This document shows, piece by piece, positions 62,759-64,000 of a DNA stretch of 64,000 nucleotides. The position numbers were made by a program, and so were the translations under genes. Position 1 is the stretch's first letter. The number at the start of each line of letters is the position of its first letter. Below the pieces are notes generated by a model. That model did no database searches and had not been told where the DNA came from. It saw nothing but the letters and a program-made list of their open reading frames with translations. The stretch is taken from positions 200,154 through 264,153 of the forward strand of contig CAMARW010000001.1 in the NCBI GenBank assembly GCA_945860865.1. The letters are read 5' to 3'. This DNA comes from Chitinophaga pinensis (lineage in GTDB: Bacteria; Bacteroidota; Bacteroidia; UKL13-3).

Positions 62759-64000
62759 TTATGCTAATAGGGGCCAAAGGCTCTCCATATAACTTGGGTC
62801 TGATATGCGGTCTTCTGCTTTTTCTGCAATAATGCGCTCTAATAAAAGGTCGTTTTTTGCTCCTTGGTCTAAGGCATATTTGTACGGACTTAAACTAAAA
62901 GTAGTGAGTTCATATTGCGATTTAAATTGGTCTGGGTACAAATCGCTTAGCTCATGTTCTATGTGTTTTTTATGTAAGAAGTGTTTATCACCCACTTTAT
63001 CTGCCATTTCATAATAATTTTGTATGGCTAGTTGTGAAATTGCATCTGCATTGGGCTTGCGCAGTTTTTGGTATTCATCAAATACTTTATGCCAATCGTT
63101 GCCATACTTTTCTATGCATTCATCCATTACCACCACATCTTCAAAACTGCAGTTCATACCTTGACCATAAAAGGGAACTATAGCATGCGCTGCATCTCCC
63201 ATTAAGGCAAGTTTATCTTCTTTTACCCAAGGATAGCAACGCACTGTAACTAAACTAGAGGTAGGGTTTTTCATATAATCATCCAATAAGCCTGGCATTA
63301 ATGGGATGGTATCTGGAAATTCCTCTTCAAAAAAGCGTAATACATCTTCCTTAGTTTTAACCGCGTCAAAGCCTTTTTCGCCTTCAAAAGGCACAAACAA
63401 AGTACAAGTAAAATCGCCAGCAGGGTTAGGAAGTGCAATCATCATAAAGGCTCCTCTTGGCCAAATATGCAGGGCATTCTTTTCCATTTTAAATTCTCCC
63501 AATGCACCAGCAGGTATTTCTAATTCTTTGTATCCAACGTGCAAATAAAACTGATGGTAATCAAACCTTTCACCCATTTGCATGCGAGCCCTAGTAGCCG
63601 CAAAGGCGCCATCGGTACCAATAATTCTATCTGCAGTAAAGTGTTGGGTGCTGCCATCTTCCATTTCAAAAATTGCGGTGCCCTCTGCTACATTTACATC
63701 GGTACAACGGGTGTTAAAATGTAAGGTAATGTTTGCAAACTCATCGGCTAGTTCCAATAATTTTATATTTAACCTGCCCCTTGAAACTGAGTTGATGGCC
63801 TGCCCTTCTTTTCCGTATGGTTGGTATTTTAATTCGCCTGTTTTACTATGCATCATGCGGCCATACATGGGTATAGCATCTGCTAATATTTCTTGGTCTA
63901 AACCAATTTTTGACAAGGCATTTAGTCCGCGAGTAGATAAAGCTAAATTAATAGATCTGCCAGCATAACCTTTGCTTTTTCGCATGTCAGGTCTGCGCTC
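62759..64000 (-). CDS. kmo: Kynurenine 3-monooxygenase (N-terminus beyond the window)
   Basis: At least 413 residues; the frame stays open to the right edge, which adds ERRPD before MRKSKGYAGRSINLALS, so the GxGxxG FAD loop lies outside. The enzyme hydroxylates kynurenine with NADPH and O2, leading to quinolinate and NAD. Seen here: the family-specific PDMRK..GRSINLALS, the second FAD motif DRIIGTDGAFAATR, and GDAAHAIVPFYGQGMN. About 90 percent of the protein is in the window. A kynurenine-formamidase-like gene at 14.8 kb may belong to the same route. Confidence 0.92.
   Translation of the reverse strand, partial: ERRPDMRKSKGYAGRSINLALSTRGLNALSKIGLDQEILADAIPMYGRMMHSKTGELKYQPYGKEGQAINSVSRGRLNIKLLELADEFANITLHFNTRCTDVNVAEGTAIFEMEDGSTQHFTADRIIGTDGAFAATRARMQMGERFDYHQFYLHVGYKELEIPAGALGEFKMEKNALHIWPRGAFMMIALPNPAGDFTCTLFVPFEGEKGFDAVKTKEDVLRFFEEEFPDTIPLMPGLLDDYMKNPTSSLVTVRCYPWVKEDKLALMGDAAHAIVPFYGQGMNCSFEDVVVMDECIEKYGNDWHKVFDEYQKLRKPNADAISQLAIQNYYEMADKVGDKHFLHKKHIEHELSDLYPDQFKSQYELTTFSLSPYKYALDQGAKNDLLLERIIAEKAEDRISDPSYMESLWPLLA

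Overview
The window reads as ordinary chromosomal DNA of a member of the Bacteroidota: low GC (roughly 38 percent by eye), no Shine-Dalgarno-like leaders, promoters of the TTTG-N19-TAnnTTTG type, and many phylum-typical proteins (class I FbaB aldolase, LpxH, a SusC-free set of exported proteins ending in T9SS-like sorting tails, lamin-tail protein, DUF4468- and DUF4834-like proteins, split transketolase, menaquinone genes). I cannot place it below phylum. There is no prophage, IS transposase, CRISPR array, rRNA or tRNA that I can see.

Layout. 0-7.9 kb: ruvA, small exported protein, apaG, a frameshifted SulP transporter, prfA, then an operon lutC-like/lpxH/propeller-like protein, accD. 8.2-13.4 kb: ArsC-like reductase, fbaB, GNAT, long-chain acyl-CoA synthetase, ruvX-def. 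13.5-22.1 kb: sensor kinase, cyclase, PpiC-type foldase, an operon of a metal-ligand-less arginase-fold protein, a membrane glycosyltransferase-like protein and a D-cysteine desulfhydrase-like enzyme, then an epimerase. 22.3-30.3 kb: TPR lipoprotein, geranylgeranyl-reductase-like flavoprotein, ftsH, rhodanese-yeiH pair, pgk-vanZ. 30.3-40.4 kb: operon menA-menC-degenerate hybrid kinase, divergent CLC transporter, purE, DedA, rsmI-lnt. 40.4-53.9 kb: giant lamin-tail protein, asd with a cytochrome b5-like gene, xth, SET protein, FkbM methyltransferase, msrB overlapping an endonuclease I gene, flavoprotein, serine hydrolase. 54.0-59.2 kb: transketolase N and C halves with a VWA gene between them, haem-binding protein, NUDIX, methyltransferase. 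59.2-64 kb: menB, menD, cyclophilin, and kmo running off the right edge.

Metabolic threads: four of the menaquinone genes (menA, menC, menB, menD) in two loci; glycolysis (fbaB, pgk); sulfur handling (SulP remnant, rhodanese-YeiH, desulfhydrase); a possible kynurenine route (kmo and a cyclase-family hydrolase); envelope biogenesis (lpxH, lnt, PpiC).

The strongest unexplained signal is not a gene. A nearly palindromic DNA word, GGTTCARRCC (extended consensus about TTTTGGTTCARRCCAAAA), occurs at least 22 times, with about 17 shorter-gap relatives (GGTTCAGCC, GGTTCGGCC, GGTTCAACC). It lies in genes of both strands, in sense and antisense, in at least five translation frames encoding unrelated peptides, so it is selected or propagated at the DNA level. 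I rank it as a candidate undescribed highly iterated genomic motif. Secondary points are a hybrid histidine kinase that has lost both its phospho-histidine and the receiver lysine inside a menaquinone operon, an arginase-fold protein without metal ligands, a MITE-like 180-bp element, and -7 boxes abutting start codons that suggest leaderless mRNAs.
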